A stretch of DNA of 64,000 bases, taken from CAYWVR01 sp964461715. Its GTDB lineage: Bacteria > Planctomycetota > Phycisphaerae > FEN-1346. Positions 56,263-64,000 of this stretch are shown in pieces. Where the stretch lies: positions 25,650 to 89,649 of the forward strand of contig CAYWVR010000012.1 of NCBI GenBank assembly GCA_964461715.1, read 5' to 3'. The notes beneath the pieces were generated by a model that saw only the letters and a list, made by a program, of their open reading frames with translations, was not told the DNA's origin and made no database searches. Within the stretch, counting starts at the first letter, position 1; each line of letters begins with the position of its first letter. The position numbers and the translations under genes were made by a program.

Positions 56263-57885
56263 TTACGCGACAGCCTCTTCGGCGTCGAGCCCCTCGTCCT
56301 CCTCGTCCTCCGGCAGGTCCGTGACCATGACATCGGTGGTGAGCATGAGCGAGGCAATGGAGGCGGCATTCTGGAGGGCACTGCGGGTGACCTTGGCCGG
56401 GTCGATGACGCCCATCTTGAACATGTCGCCGTACTCGCCCGTGAGGGCGTTGAAGCCGTGGCTCTTGGCCATCTCCGCGACCTCCGCCGCCACGACCGAG
56501 CCGTCGAGGCCGGAGTTGGCGGCGATCTGCCGCAGCGGTTCCTCGAGGCTGCGGACGATGGTGTCGACGCCGAGCTTCTCGTCGCCGCGCGCCTTGGAGC
56601 GGGCGTTCTTGGCGGCCGCGAGGGCCCGCAGGCATACGACGCCGCCGCCCGGCACAATGCCTTCCTCGACCGCCGCGCGGGTGGCGTGGAGGGCGTCCTC
56701 GATGCGGGCCTTGCGTTCCTTGACCTCGGCCTCGGTGGCGCCGCCGGCCTTGATGACCGCCACACCGCCCGTCAGCTTCGCGAGGCGTTCCTGGAGCTTC
56801 TCTTTGTCGTACTCGCTGGTGGTGGTCTCGATCTGGCGCTGGATCTGGGCGATGCGGTCCTTGATGGCGCTCTTCTTGCCGGCGCCTTCGACGATGGTGG
56901 TGGTGTCCTTGTCGAGGATGACGCGCTTGGCGCGGCCGAAGGCGGAAGGCTCGAGGTTCTCGAGGCTCAGACCCAGGTCCTCCGACAGGAACGTGCCGCC
57001 CGTCAACGTGGCGATGTCCTGGAGAATGGCCTTGCGGCGGTCGCCGAAGCCGGGGGCCTTGACGGCCGCGACCTTGAGGGTCCCGCGGAGCCGGTTGACG
57101 ACCAAGGCGGCCAGCGCCTCGCCCTCGATGTCCTCGGCGATGACCAGGAGCGGCTTGCCGCTCGAAGCGACCCGCTCCAGGACGGGGAGAAACTCGCGCA
57201 GGTTCGAGATCTTCTTCTCGTGGATAAGGATGAGGCAGTCCTCGAGGACGGCCCGCATGGTCTGGGGCTCGGTGACGAAGTAGGGGCTGAGGTAGCCCTT
57301 GTCGAACTGCATGCCCTCGGTGAAGTCGAGGACGGTATCGATGGACTTGCCCTCCTCGACGGTAACGACGCCGTCGTTGCCCACCTTTTCGAGGGCCTCG
57401 GCGAGGAGGCCTCCGATCTCCGGATCGTTATTGGCGCTGATGGTGGCGACCTGGGTGACCTCGTCGCTGCCCTTCAACTTGCGGCTCTGCTTGGCGACGT
57501 CCTCGACCACGGACACCACGGCCAGGTCGATGCCGCGCTTCAGGGCCATCGGGTTGGCCCCGGCCGTCACGTGCCTCAAGCCCTGCTCGAAGATGGACTG
57601 GGCGAGGACGATGGCGGTGGTCGTTCCGTCGCCGGCCACGTCGCCGGTCTTGGAGGCGACCTGGTTGACCATCTTGGCGCCCATGTTCTCGAACTTGTCC
57701 TCGAGCTCGATCTCCTTGGAGACGGTGACGCCGTCCTTGGTGACGCGCGGCCCGCCGTAGGATCTCTGGAGGATGACGTTGCGGCCGGTGGGGCCGAGGG
57801 TGACCTTGACCGCGTCGGCGAGCTTGCGCATGCCGGCGGCCATCTTTCGTTTCGCGTCGTCGGCGTACAACAGTTGCTTGGCCAT
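56263..57885 (-). CDS. groL: chaperonin GroEL, copy 1 (no GGM tail)
   Basis: The 540-residue chaperonin has the N-terminal AKQLLYADDAKRKM start, VTLGPTGRNVILQ, the ATPase loop GDGTTTAIVLAQ and VEEGIVPGGGVVCLRA. It ends in EDEGLDAEEAVA, with no Gly-Gly-Met repeat tail. The paralogue at 58316 has the tail. AGGAGG precedes the ATG. groES ends 53 bases upstream. The difference in C-terminal tail suggests different clients or interaction with the GroES. Confidence 0.96.
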   Translation of the reverse strand: MAKQLLYADDAKRKMAAGMRKLADAVKVTLGPTGRNVILQRSYGGPRVTKDGVTVSKEIELEDKFENMGAKMVNQVASKTGDVAGDGTTTAIVLAQSIFEQGLRHVTAGANPMALKRGIDLAVVSVVEDVAKQSRKLKGSDEVTQVATISANNDPEIGGLLAEALEKVGNDGVVTVEEGKSIDTVLDFTEGMQFDKGYLSPYFVTEPQTMRAVLEDCLILIHEKKISNLREFLPVLERVASSGKPLLVIAEDIEGEALAALVVNRLRGTLKVAAVKAPGFGDRRKAILQDIATLTGGTFLSEDLGLSLENLEPSAFGRAKRVILDKDTTTIVEGAGKKSAIKDRIAQIQRQIETTTSEYDKEKLQERLAKLTGGVAVIKAGGATEAEVKERKARIEDALHATRAAVEEGIVPGGGVVCLRALAAAKNARSKARGDEKLGVDTIVRSLEEPLRQIAANSGLDGSVVAAEVAEMAKSHGFNALTGEYGDMFKMGVIDPAKVTRSALQNAASIASLMLTTDVMVTDLPEDEEDEGLDAEEAVA

Positions 57886-57938
57886 GGTTTGCCTCCTAGC
57901 GGGGCGCGGGGGCCCCGAGCTTCACCGAGGGGTGCGGG

Positions 57939-58226
57939 TCAGTCGACCTTCGCGAGGATGTCGCTCTCGCGGAGAATCTTGAGCTCCTTGCCGTCGATCT
58001 CGATCTCCGTGCCGCCGTACTTGGCGAAGATGACAACGTCGCCCTTCTGGACGGCGGGCTCGGCGCGGTCGCCGCTTTCAAGCTGCTTGCCGGGGCCGAC
58101 GGCCACAACCTTGCCCTGCTGGGGCTTCTCCTGGGCGGTATCCGGCAGCACGATGCCGCCCTTGGTGGTTTGGTCGGCCTCGAGAGGCTCGACGACGACG
58201 CGGTCTTCGAGGGGTTCGATCTTCAT
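57939..58226 (-). CDS. groES: co-chaperonin GroES
   Basis: The 95-residue GroES begins MKIEPLEDRVVVEPLEA and has the mobile loop TTKGGIVLPDTAQEKPQQG (motif GGIVLPD) and VIFAKYGGTEIEIDG. It is complete and lies between two groL genes, so one GroES serves both rings. GGGAG is the ribosome site. A minor palindrome GGCGAGCGCC is present in the 89-base spacer to groL2, but no CIRCE-type TTAGCACTC/GAGTGCTAA element. Confidence 0.96.
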   Translation of the reverse strand: MKIEPLEDRVVVEPLEADQTTKGGIVLPDTAQEKPQQGKVVAVGPGKQLESGDRAEPAVQKGDVVIFAKYGGTEIEIDGKELKILRESDILAKVD

Positions 58227-58315
58227 CGGTTGGCTCCCAAAGCTTATCCTGGTTCATGTTTTCTGGGGAAGGCGCTCGCCTTCGGCTCGCGGCTAACGAC
58301 AACTTGGCGCACGGG

Positions 58316-60013
58316 CTACATCATGCCGCCCATGCCGCCCATGCCACCCATGCCACCCATGCCACCCATGCCGCCCATGCCGCCCATCTCGTCCATGCCG
58401 GGACCGCCCGGAGGCATGGCCGGCTTCTTCTCGGGCTTGGTGGCGACGCAGGCGTCGGTTGTGATGAGCATGGCGGCGGCGGAGGCGGCGTTCTGGACGG
58501 CCGTGCGGGCCACCTTCGTCGGGTCGACGATTCCCGCCTTCAGGAGGTCGCCGTACTCGCCCTTGTCGGCGTCGAAACCGAAGGCGCCCTTCTCGGCGAG
58601 GACCTTCTTGACGACGACCGCCCCCTCGAAGCCCGCGTTGGCTGCGATCTGGCGCGTCGGGGCCTCCAAGGCCCGCCGCACGATCGCCACGCCCGTCTTC
58701 TCGTCCTCGCCCGTCGCCTTGACCTTGTCGAGGGCCTCGATGCACCGGAGCAGCGCCACCCCGCCGCCCGGCACAATGCCTTCCTCGATGGCCGCCCGGG
58801 TGGCGTGGAGAGCGTCCTCGACGAGGGCCTTGCGCTCCTTGACCTCGACGTCGGTAGCGGCGCCGACGTTGATCTGGGCCACACCCCCGGCGAGTTTCGC
58901 GAGGCGCTCCTGGAGCTTCTCGCGGTCGTAGTCGGAGGTGGTGGCGTCGATCTCGCGGCGGATCTGCTCGATGCGGGCCTGGATGGTTTTCGCCTCGCCC
59001 GCGCCCTCGATGATCGTCGTGTTGTCGTTGTCGATGGAGACCTTCTTGGCGGTGCCGAGATCGTCGATGGAGACGTTTTCGAGCTGGATGCCCAGGTCCT
59101 TCATGATGGCCCGGCCGCCGGTCAGGGTGGCCACGTCCTGGAGCATGGCCTTGCGGCGGTCGCCGTAGCCGGGGGCCTTGACCGCGCAGACCTGAAGCAC
59201 GCCGCGCAGCTTGTTGACGACCAGCGTCGCGAGCGCCTCGCCGTCGACGTCCTCACTGACGACCAGGAGCGGCCGCCCCGCCTTGCTGATCTTCTCCAAG
59301 AGCGGCACAAGGCCCTTGATGTTCGAGATCTTCTCCTCGTGGACGAGGATGAGGGGCTTTTCGAGCACGCACTCCATCCGATCCGGGTCCGTGACGAAGT
59401 GCGGCGAGAGGTACCCGCGGTCGAACTGCATGCCCTCGACTACGTCGACGGTGGTATCGAGGCCCTTGCCCTCCTCGACGGTGATGACGCCATCCTTGCC
59501 GACCTTGTCGAGGGCCTCGGCGAGCATCCTGCCGACGGAGGCGTCGCCATTGGCGCTGATGGTGCCGACCTGGGCGACCTCGCCGGCCTTGGAGATGTCG
59601 ACGGGCTTCGCAGTGGCCTGGAGCTTCTCGACCACGACGTCGACAGCCTTCTGGATGCCGCGGTTGACGGCCATGGCGTCGGCGCCGGCGATGATGTTCT
59701 TGAGGGCCTCGCGGAAGAGGGCCTCGCACAGGATCGTGGCCGTGGTCGTGCCGTCCCCGGCGACGTCGCTGGTCTTGGAGGCGGCCTGCTTGACGATCTG
59801 GGCGCCCATGTTCTCGTACTTGTCCTTCAGGGTGATCTCCTCGGCCACGGTGACGCCGTCCTTGGTGATGGTGGGAGCGCCCCATCCCTTGTCGAGGACG
59901 GCGTTGCGGCCGCGGGGACCGAGGGTGGACTTGACGGCCCGGGCGAGTTTCTCGACGCCCGTCATCAGCCGCGCCCTCGCTTCCTCCTCAAAGGCCAACA
60001 TTTTGGCTGCCAT
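58316..60013 (-). CDS. groL: chaperonin GroEL, copy 2 (GGM-rich tail)
   Basis: The 565-residue chaperonin has STLGPRGRNAVLDKG, GDGTTTATILCEAL, and VEEGIVPGGGVALLRC style elements. It ends in a tail of about eight GGM units after GMDEMGG; the matching DNA at 58322-58395 is a 9-base tandem array. I chose ATG 60013, with AAAGGAG eight bases upstream; the frame continues to 60064 without a better site. It is the first gene of the chaperone operon, so the operon promoter should lie between 60014 and 60368. It is only moderately similar to copy 1. Confidence 0.96.
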   Translation of the reverse strand: MAAKMLAFEEEARARLMTGVEKLARAVKSTLGPRGRNAVLDKGWGAPTITKDGVTVAEEITLKDKYENMGAQIVKQAASKTSDVAGDGTTTATILCEALFREALKNIIAGADAMAVNRGIQKAVDVVVEKLQATAKPVDISKAGEVAQVGTISANGDASVGRMLAEALDKVGKDGVITVEEGKGLDTTVDVVEGMQFDRGYLSPHFVTDPDRMECVLEKPLILVHEEKISNIKGLVPLLEKISKAGRPLLVVSEDVDGEALATLVVNKLRGVLQVCAVKAPGYGDRRKAMLQDVATLTGGRAIMKDLGIQLENVSIDDLGTAKKVSIDNDNTTIIEGAGEAKTIQARIEQIRREIDATTSDYDREKLQERLAKLAGGVAQINVGAATDVEVKERKALVEDALHATRAAIEEGIVPGGGVALLRCIEALDKVKATGEDEKTGVAIVRRALEAPTRQIAANAGFEGAVVVKKVLAEKGAFGFDADKGEYGDLLKAGIVDPTKVARTAVQNAASAAAMLITTDACVATKPEKKPAMPPGGPGMDEMGGMGGMGGMGGMGGMGGMGGMM

Positions 60014-60368
60014 GCGCCCACGTCTCCTTTCGCGTGTGCCGGGTTCGACTCCTGTCCGAGCCACCGCCGGCGGCCCGGGCGGGACCGCTTCGGCGAGGCG
60101 GTGGTGGACTCATCTCCCTCGCTTGAACCTCCAAACAGTGCAAAGTGGGTGCCAAAGGGCGTCCCAAACCCGAAGACCCCCTCTGGAACCGTCTCAAAGG
60201 ACCGTTTCGGAGGAGCCGCATATCCCCGGAGGGGCGCGCGACGGGCCCGGGCGCTGCCAGACTGACACGTTCGGCCCGCCCCGCCAAGGCCCCGCGTGCC
60301 AATGTGGCAGGCGGCTCGTCCGGCAAATTGGCTTCCGCAAGACGCCCGCTCCCGTTATGCTCACTCCC
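60014..60368. other. 355-base divergent intergenic region upstream of groL2
   Basis: This holds the ribosome site of groL2 and presumably divergent promoters, but I see no clear -35/-10 pair for either gene and no CIRCE or HAIR element. A segment at 60042-60065 resembles a tRNA T-arm and acceptor 3' half, without the rest of a tRNA. The part 60100-60200 is less GC-rich than the genes on either side. Confidence 0.5.
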
Positions 60369-61598
60369 ATGAGACGAGCCGCGCTGTCATCGGTGGTGGC
60401 GATCCTGGTCTGGGCCACCGGGTGCGACGGAGAGGACCCCGCGCCGCCCCGTCCGCCGGATTCACCCACGGAGCCGGTGACGGAGCGTCCCGGCCCGTAC
60501 CGCCCTGCCCCGCCGGACCTAGCCCGCGACGGGACGTGGCCCGCGAGCCGCGAGGGCCTCGTCTTCGCCTTCGCCTCGGCCACGGAGCCCGTACTCGCCT
60601 TCGACGCCCGGGGCCGCCCTCTGCCGAGCGACCGCACCGTGCCGGTCCGCCTGGAGCCGCGCGGCCGGGCGATCGTCGACCGCTACGGACGGCTGCAACT
60701 GGCGGACGGATCGTGCGTCGCGACGGGGGCCGGGGCGTTCATCCGGGCGGGCCCGAGGCGAACGGGCGCCTTGAGCCTCGAAGCCACGCTCGAACCGGCG
60801 GACCTCGCAGAGCGCGGAACGCGGGAGATCGTCTCCTTCGGCCCCGCCGAAGGCCCCCGCAACTTCGCCCTCAGCCAGTACGGTCCCCAGCTCATCGTCA
60901 CGCTCCGCACCTCCGCCGCGCCCGAGCCGACAGACGTGACGCTCATGACGCTGACCAAGGCGCGGCCGGTCACGGTGGCGGTCGCGTACGAGGAGGGCCG
61001 GCTCGTCGCCTTCAAGAACGGACGGAGGGTCCACAAGACGGAGACGATCACAGGCGACCTCTCGACCTGGACCGAAGGGCCGCTCGTCCTCGGCAGCGCG
61101 CCCGACGGGTCGCGCGACTGGGCGGGGCGGCTCCAGGGCGTCGCCGTCTTCATGCGGGCCCTCTCGGCCGAGGAGGCGAAGGTCAATGCCGACGCCATGG
61201 CCACCCGGACCGGCAAGCAGACGCCGCTCGAGCCTCTTCGCGTCCGCGCGACGCTCATCGACCGGAGCACGACCCCCGCCGCCGCCGTCATCGAGCCGCA
61301 TCGCCAGGGCCTCTCCGTCTTCCTCTGGGAGGTCGAGGAGGTGCTCGAGGGCGAGCTGCCGCCCGGCATCCGGCACGTGCTCGTGGCCCACTGGACGATC
61401 CTGAGCGGCGACGTTCTCCCCTTTACCGCCGCCCCGCGGGGCGCCGAGCTGGAGCTTCGCCTCGATCCGATAGAGCGCCACCCGCAGCTCCAAAGCGCCC
61501 TGCGGTTCGACGACCTCGACGAGCGCCACGGCGGAGCGGTCTTCGACCTGCCGGTCTACTATGACGCGGGCGGCACGTCGCTGGAATGGACCCCGTAG
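60369..61598 (+). CDS. lipoprotein with LamG-like domain and a conserved C-terminal module
   Basis: The 409-residue product has a lipoprotein signal peptide (SSVVAILVWATGC, Cys lipobox) and a Pro-rich linker. A LamG/concanavalin-like domain follows (about 130-280; TREIVSFGPAEGPRNFALSQ, WAGRLQGVAVFMRAL). The last about 120 residues (RVRATLIDRSTTP, VEEVLEGELPPG, AHWTILSGDVLPF, DPIERHPQLQ) match the C-terminus of the 700-residue protein at 48431. The ATG at 60369 starts the signal peptide; another at 60357 is possible. Its stop touches the ATG of the rRNA methyltransferase. Function unknown; carbohydrate binding is plausible. Confidence 0.68.
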   Translation: MRRAALSSVVAILVWATGCDGEDPAPPRPPDSPTEPVTERPGPYRPAPPDLARDGTWPASREGLVFAFASATEPVLAFDARGRPLPSDRTVPVRLEPRGRAIVDRYGRLQLADGSCVATGAGAFIRAGPRRTGALSLEATLEPADLAERGTREIVSFGPAEGPRNFALSQYGPQLIVTLRTSAAPEPTDVTLMTLTKARPVTVAVAYEEGRLVAFKNGRRVHKTETITGDLSTWTEGPLVLGSAPDGSRDWAGRLQGVAVFMRALSAEEAKVNADAMATRTGKQTPLEPLRVRATLIDRSTTPAAAVIEPHRQGLSVFLWEVEEVLEGELPPGIRHVLVAHWTILSGDVLPFTAAPRGAELELRLDPIERHPQLQSALRFDDLDERHGGAVFDLPVYYDAGGTSLEWTP

Positions 61599-62372
61599 AT
61601 GGTCAAGGCCAGGAAACCCGGCCGCCCCCTCGGCAGCCACCAGAAATGCTGGCTCTGGGGGCGACACGCGGTGATGGAGACGCTCCGGGCCGGGCGATGG
61701 CCCGTGCTGGAGCTGCATCTGGCGCGGACGCTCCCGGAGGCCGAGCGCGCCGAGGCCGAGGCGCTCGCACGGGAGCACGGCGCCCCCGTCAAGGTCCAGT
61801 CGCCCGGGCGGCTCGAGCAGCTCGGCCACAGCCCGGCCCACCAGGGGTACCTGGCCAAAATGGCGGAGTTCCCGTACGCCGACGCCGCGCGCCTTCTCGA
61901 GGCACGTCCCGCCGACGCGCTGTACCTGGTCCTCGATCGCATGCAAGACCCGCACAACTTCGGGGCGATCCTGCGGTCGTCGGAGGTCTTCGGCGCGGAT
62001 GCCGTCTTCATCGGGACCCGCGAGCAGGTCGGCGTGACGACGGCGGTGGCACGAGCCTCGAGCGGGGCGGTGAATCGCGTCCCCGTCGCGCAAGTCGAGC
62101 TCCTGACGGACCTTGTGCACGAGATAAAGGCACGGGGCGTGGCGGTCGTCGGGGCGAGCACGCCGGCCGACCGCACGATCACCGACCACGACTTCCGCCC
62201 GGCCACGGCCGTCGTCATCGGCAGCGAGGCCCACGGTCTCTCGGACGTCCTTCTCGCTGAGACCGACTCCCTGCTCTCCATTCCCCAGCACGGGGCCATC
62301 GGCTCCCTCAACGCCGCCGCCGCCGCGGCCGTGTTCCTTTACGAGGCCCGGCGCCAGCGGCCAACGCCATGA
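61599..62372 (+). CDS. rlmB: TrmH/SpoU-family rRNA 2'-O-methyltransferase (RlmB-like)
   Basis: The 257-residue protein has an N-terminal substrate-binding domain (LWGRHAVMETLRAG, HQGYLAKMAEF) and a C-terminal SPOUT fold. Knot motifs are LDRMQDPHNFGAILRSSEVFG (motif DPHNFGAILRS), VVIGSEAHGLSD and SIPQHGAIGSLNAAAAAAVF (motif IGSLNAAAAAAV), all conserved. It likely methylates a ribose in 23S rRNA. Start directly follows the lipoprotein stop, and its stop overlaps the next gene (ATGA). Confidence 0.92.
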   Translation: MVKARKPGRPLGSHQKCWLWGRHAVMETLRAGRWPVLELHLARTLPEAERAEAEALAREHGAPVKVQSPGRLEQLGHSPAHQGYLAKMAEFPYADAARLLEARPADALYLVLDRMQDPHNFGAILRSSEVFGADAVFIGTREQVGVTTAVARASSGAVNRVPVAQVELLTDLVHEIKARGVAVVGASTPADRTITDHDFRPATAVVIGSEAHGLSDVLLAETDSLLSIPQHGAIGSLNAAAAAAVFLYEARRQRPTP

Positions 62373-62686
62373 CCGAACGATTCATCGGTGAAGCGATCCA
62401 GCCCGAGCCGGGGAGCGGCGATGCGACGCGGGCGACGACGGGCGCGCCGGGGCTGCCGGCGCGGTTCACGTGGCGGGATGAAGCGTACGAGGTCCAGGCG
62501 GTCCTTCGCACTTGGCGCGAGATGGGGCCGTGCCGGCATGGCAGCGGCGAGCAGTACGTCCGGCGGCACTGCTTCGAGGTCCGCACCGTCTCGGGGTCGA
62601 CGATGGTCCTTTACTTCGAGCGGCAGGCCCGCTCGGCGCGCGACCGCAAGCGCCGCTGGTGGCTGCGGACGATGACGGACGGGTGA
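62369..62686 (+). CDS. small conserved protein, DUF6504-like
   Basis: The 105-residue protein has an Arg/Trp-rich core: PARFTWRDEAYEVQAVLRTWRE, a middle HCFEVRTVSG and the end RRWWLRTMTDG. This pattern resembles the small DUF6504 family found beside DNA-repair or unrelated genes; I am not certain of the family. No catalytic motif is visible. The start overlaps the rlmB stop by four bases. Confidence 0.65.
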   Translation: MTERFIGEAIQPEPGSGDATRATTGAPGLPARFTWRDEAYEVQAVLRTWREMGPCRHGSGEQYVRRHCFEVRTVSGSTMVLYFERQARSARDRKRRWWLRTMTDG

Positions 62687-62693
62687 CGAACCG

Positions 62694-62722
62694 TTGACGC
62701 GCGGGGCCGCGCGGCGTAGGCT
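62694..62722 (+). promoter_or_regulatory. promoter of the cystathionine gamma-synthase-family gene
   Basis: TTGACG (62694-62699), 17-base spacer, TAGGCT (62717-62722), 38 bases before the ATG at 62760. The first TTG of the longer frame is the -35 itself, so 62694 cannot be the start codon. Confidence 0.6.
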
Positions 62723-62759
62723 GGTCCCGTTTCGACGCACCGCCCCTCGAGGAGGCGCC

Positions 62760-63983
62760 ATGGGCAAGAAGAAGCAGCACCGGATGAAAGGCCAAGGGTT
62801 CTCGACCCGGGCCATCCACGCGGGCGAGGACCGACGACGCTACGCCGACTCCATCACCACCCCCATCGTCCAGACCTCAACCTATGTCTTTAAGGACACG
62901 AAGGAGATCGAGGCCTACACCCGGGGCGGCAAGGAGCGGTTCGAGTACGGACGCTACGGCAACCCCACCGAGCAGGTGGCCCAGCGGCGGTTGGCGGCCC
63001 TGGAGGGGGCCGAGGATTGCGTCCTCTTCACGAGCGGCATGAGCGCCGTCACCACCACCATCCTCGCCCTCGTCCGCTCCGGCGACCACATCGTGATCAC
63101 CGACGACGCCTACAAGCGGACCCTCGAGTTCTGCTCCTCCTACCTCCAGCGGTTCGGCGTGGGATGCACCATCGTCCCCTTCGGCGACTACGACGCCCTC
63201 GACGCGGCCGTCGGCGAGAACACGCGATTCATCTTCTCCGAATCGCCCACGAATCCGTACCTCAACATCTTCGACCTGGAGCGGCTCCGCGCGATCGCCC
63301 GGCGGCACCGGGTGCTCACGGTGATCGACTCGACCTTCGCGACGCCCCTCAACCAGCGGCCCCTGGAGTGGGGCGTCGACATCGTCATCCACTCGTGCAC
63401 CAAGTATCTCGGCGGCCACAACGACATCCTCGCCGGGGCGGTGCTCGGGCGGAGCGAGCTCATTGAGGAAATCCGGGCCCTGCACAAGGCCGTGGGCGGC
63501 GTGATCGACGCCCATTGCTGCTGGCTGCTGCTGCGGGGCCTCAAGACTTTCGCCCTGCGCGTTGCGACGCAGAACGAGACGGCCATGAAGGTGGCCGCGT
63601 TCCTGGAGGGGCACCCCCAGGTGAAGCGAGTCTACTATCCCGGCCTCGAAAGCCACCCCCACCACGCCATCGCCGCGGCCCAGATGACGGGATTCGGCGG
63701 CGTGGTGACGTTCGACATCAAGGGGGGCCGGGCGACCGCGAAACGCTTCCTCGACGCCCTGAAGCTCTGCTTCATCGCCCCGAGCCTGGGCGGCGTGGAG
63801 ACGCTCATCACCCACCCCGCGAGCGTCAGCTACTACAGCCACACCCGCGAGGAGCGGTACGCCCTCGGCATCACCGACACCCTGATCCGCCTCGCCGTCG
63901 GCATCGAGGACCCGGACGACATCACCGCCGACCTCGACCGGGCGTTGAAGACCGCCGGCAAACCGCGCCGGCGCACGTCCTAA
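62760..63983 (+). CDS. Cys/Met metabolism PLP-dependent enzyme (cystathionine gamma-synthase-like)
   Basis: The 407-residue enzyme begins with a Lys-rich extension (MGKKKQHRMKG) and the conserved GFSTRAIHAGED. Family motifs are RYGNPTEQVAQRRLAALEGAED (motif YGNPT), FTSGMSAVTT, FSESPTNPYLNIFDL, VIDSTFATPLNQRPLEWG and SCTKYLGGHND with the PLP lysine in the last. LGGVETLITHPAS is the C-terminal signature. It could be cystathionine gamma-synthase, gamma-lyase or an O-acetylhomoserine sulfhydrylase; motifs do not separate these. GAGGAGG lies five bases before the ATG. Last gene of the window. Confidence 0.93.
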   Translation: MGKKKQHRMKGQGFSTRAIHAGEDRRRYADSITTPIVQTSTYVFKDTKEIEAYTRGGKERFEYGRYGNPTEQVAQRRLAALEGAEDCVLFTSGMSAVTTTILALVRSGDHIVITDDAYKRTLEFCSSYLQRFGVGCTIVPFGDYDALDAAVGENTRFIFSESPTNPYLNIFDLERLRAIARRHRVLTVIDSTFATPLNQRPLEWGVDIVIHSCTKYLGGHNDILAGAVLGRSELIEEIRALHKAVGGVIDAHCCWLLLRGLKTFALRVATQNETAMKVAAFLEGHPQVKRVYYPGLESHPHHAIAAAQMTGFGGVVTFDIKGGRATAKRFLDALKLCFIAPSLGGVETLITHPASVSYYSHTREERYALGITDTLIRLAVGIEDPDDITADLDRALKTAGKPRRRTS

Positions 63984-64000
63984 CCCGGATATTTCACGCC

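Noticed and set aside
54886..58296. A 1136-codon open frame on the plus strand
   Set aside because: Antisense to grpE, dnaJ, groL1 and groES with no domain; a third-position GC artefact.
58322..58395. 9-base tandem array as a minisatellite
   Set aside because: It encodes the normal Gly-Gly-Met tail of GroEL, so it is explained by the protein.
60014..60368. CIRCE or HAIR heat-shock operator
   Set aside because: Searched for TTAGCACTC / GAGTGCTAA-type arms and found none here or before groES.
1..64000. CRISPR arrays, rRNA genes and complete tRNA genes
   Set aside because: No regularly spaced repeats, no rRNA-like sequence and no full cloverleaf were seen in the intergenic regions read.

Overview
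The window is a very GC-rich, gene-dense bacterial chromosome segment. I suggest Planctomycetota, as an inference. The supporting gene content is two GroELs flanking one GroES, an Agl23-like (TIGR03663-type) membrane glycosyltransferase, a large DUF4175-like protein, AlgI/AlgJ-type O-acetylation genes, and an adenylosuccinate synthetase with a GDEAKGK loop. I see no rRNA gene, complete tRNA gene, CRISPR array or intact prophage. Genes are mostly in short operons with ATGA, GTGA or few-base junctions. Many operons are preceded by a recognisable TTGACN-like / 17-base spacer / TANNNT promoter.

Layout. 1-6.0 kb: the end of a haem c protein, a di-haem cytochrome b and a family 2 glycosyltransferase converge on a minus-strand operon (discoidin-domain lipoprotein, Agl23-like protein, ApbE), followed by a zinc-ribbon protein. 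6.5-15 kb: serS, a membrane protein with a sensor kinase, holA, a mannitol-1-phosphate-dehydrogenase-like gene, and a tandem pair in which a B12-type radical-SAM homologue has lost its cluster cysteines next to an intact radical-SAM/SPASM enzyme. 15-30 kb: pyrB-pyrC, a PilZ protein, a 1091-residue membrane/coiled-coil protein, an L,D-transpeptidase, 5-formyl-THF cyclo-ligase, a secreted pseudoprotease, an amidase, a metallophosphatase with an RseC-like protein, folE, an M29 aminopeptidase and a PFL-activase-like radical-SAM enzyme. 30-37 kb: a membrane nucleotide-sugar 4,6-dehydratase, a decayed region (frameshifted secreted gene and an ISKra4-like transposase remnant), then purA, uppS and cdsA.

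37-42 kb: an aryl-pyruvate catabolic cluster (iorA, iorB, paaK, ACT protein, paaK) that would turn aromatic 2-oxo acids into aryl-acetyl-CoA and recycle aryl-acetates. Its IorA lacks the usual C-terminal ferredoxin domain. 42-50.5 kb: a metallophosphoesterase and a minus-strand exopolysaccharide O-acetylation operon (MBOAT AlgI plus two SGNH AlgJ/AlgX-like proteins) beside a secreted propeller/LamG protein. 50.6-54 kb: HIT hydrolase, dGTPase-like HD enzyme and a polytopic membrane protein. 54-60 kb: one chaperone operon reading groL2-groES-groL1-dnaJ-grpE-fmdB-yacG on the minus strand, whose last gene is frameshifted by a 13-base tandem duplication. 60.3-64 kb: a lipoprotein sharing the LamG plus C-terminal module of the 48 kb protein, an RlmB/TrmH methyltransferase, a small conserved protein and a cystathionine gamma-synthase-family PLP enzyme.

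All domain calls were made by eye from conserved motifs. Weak calls are marked by low confidence.
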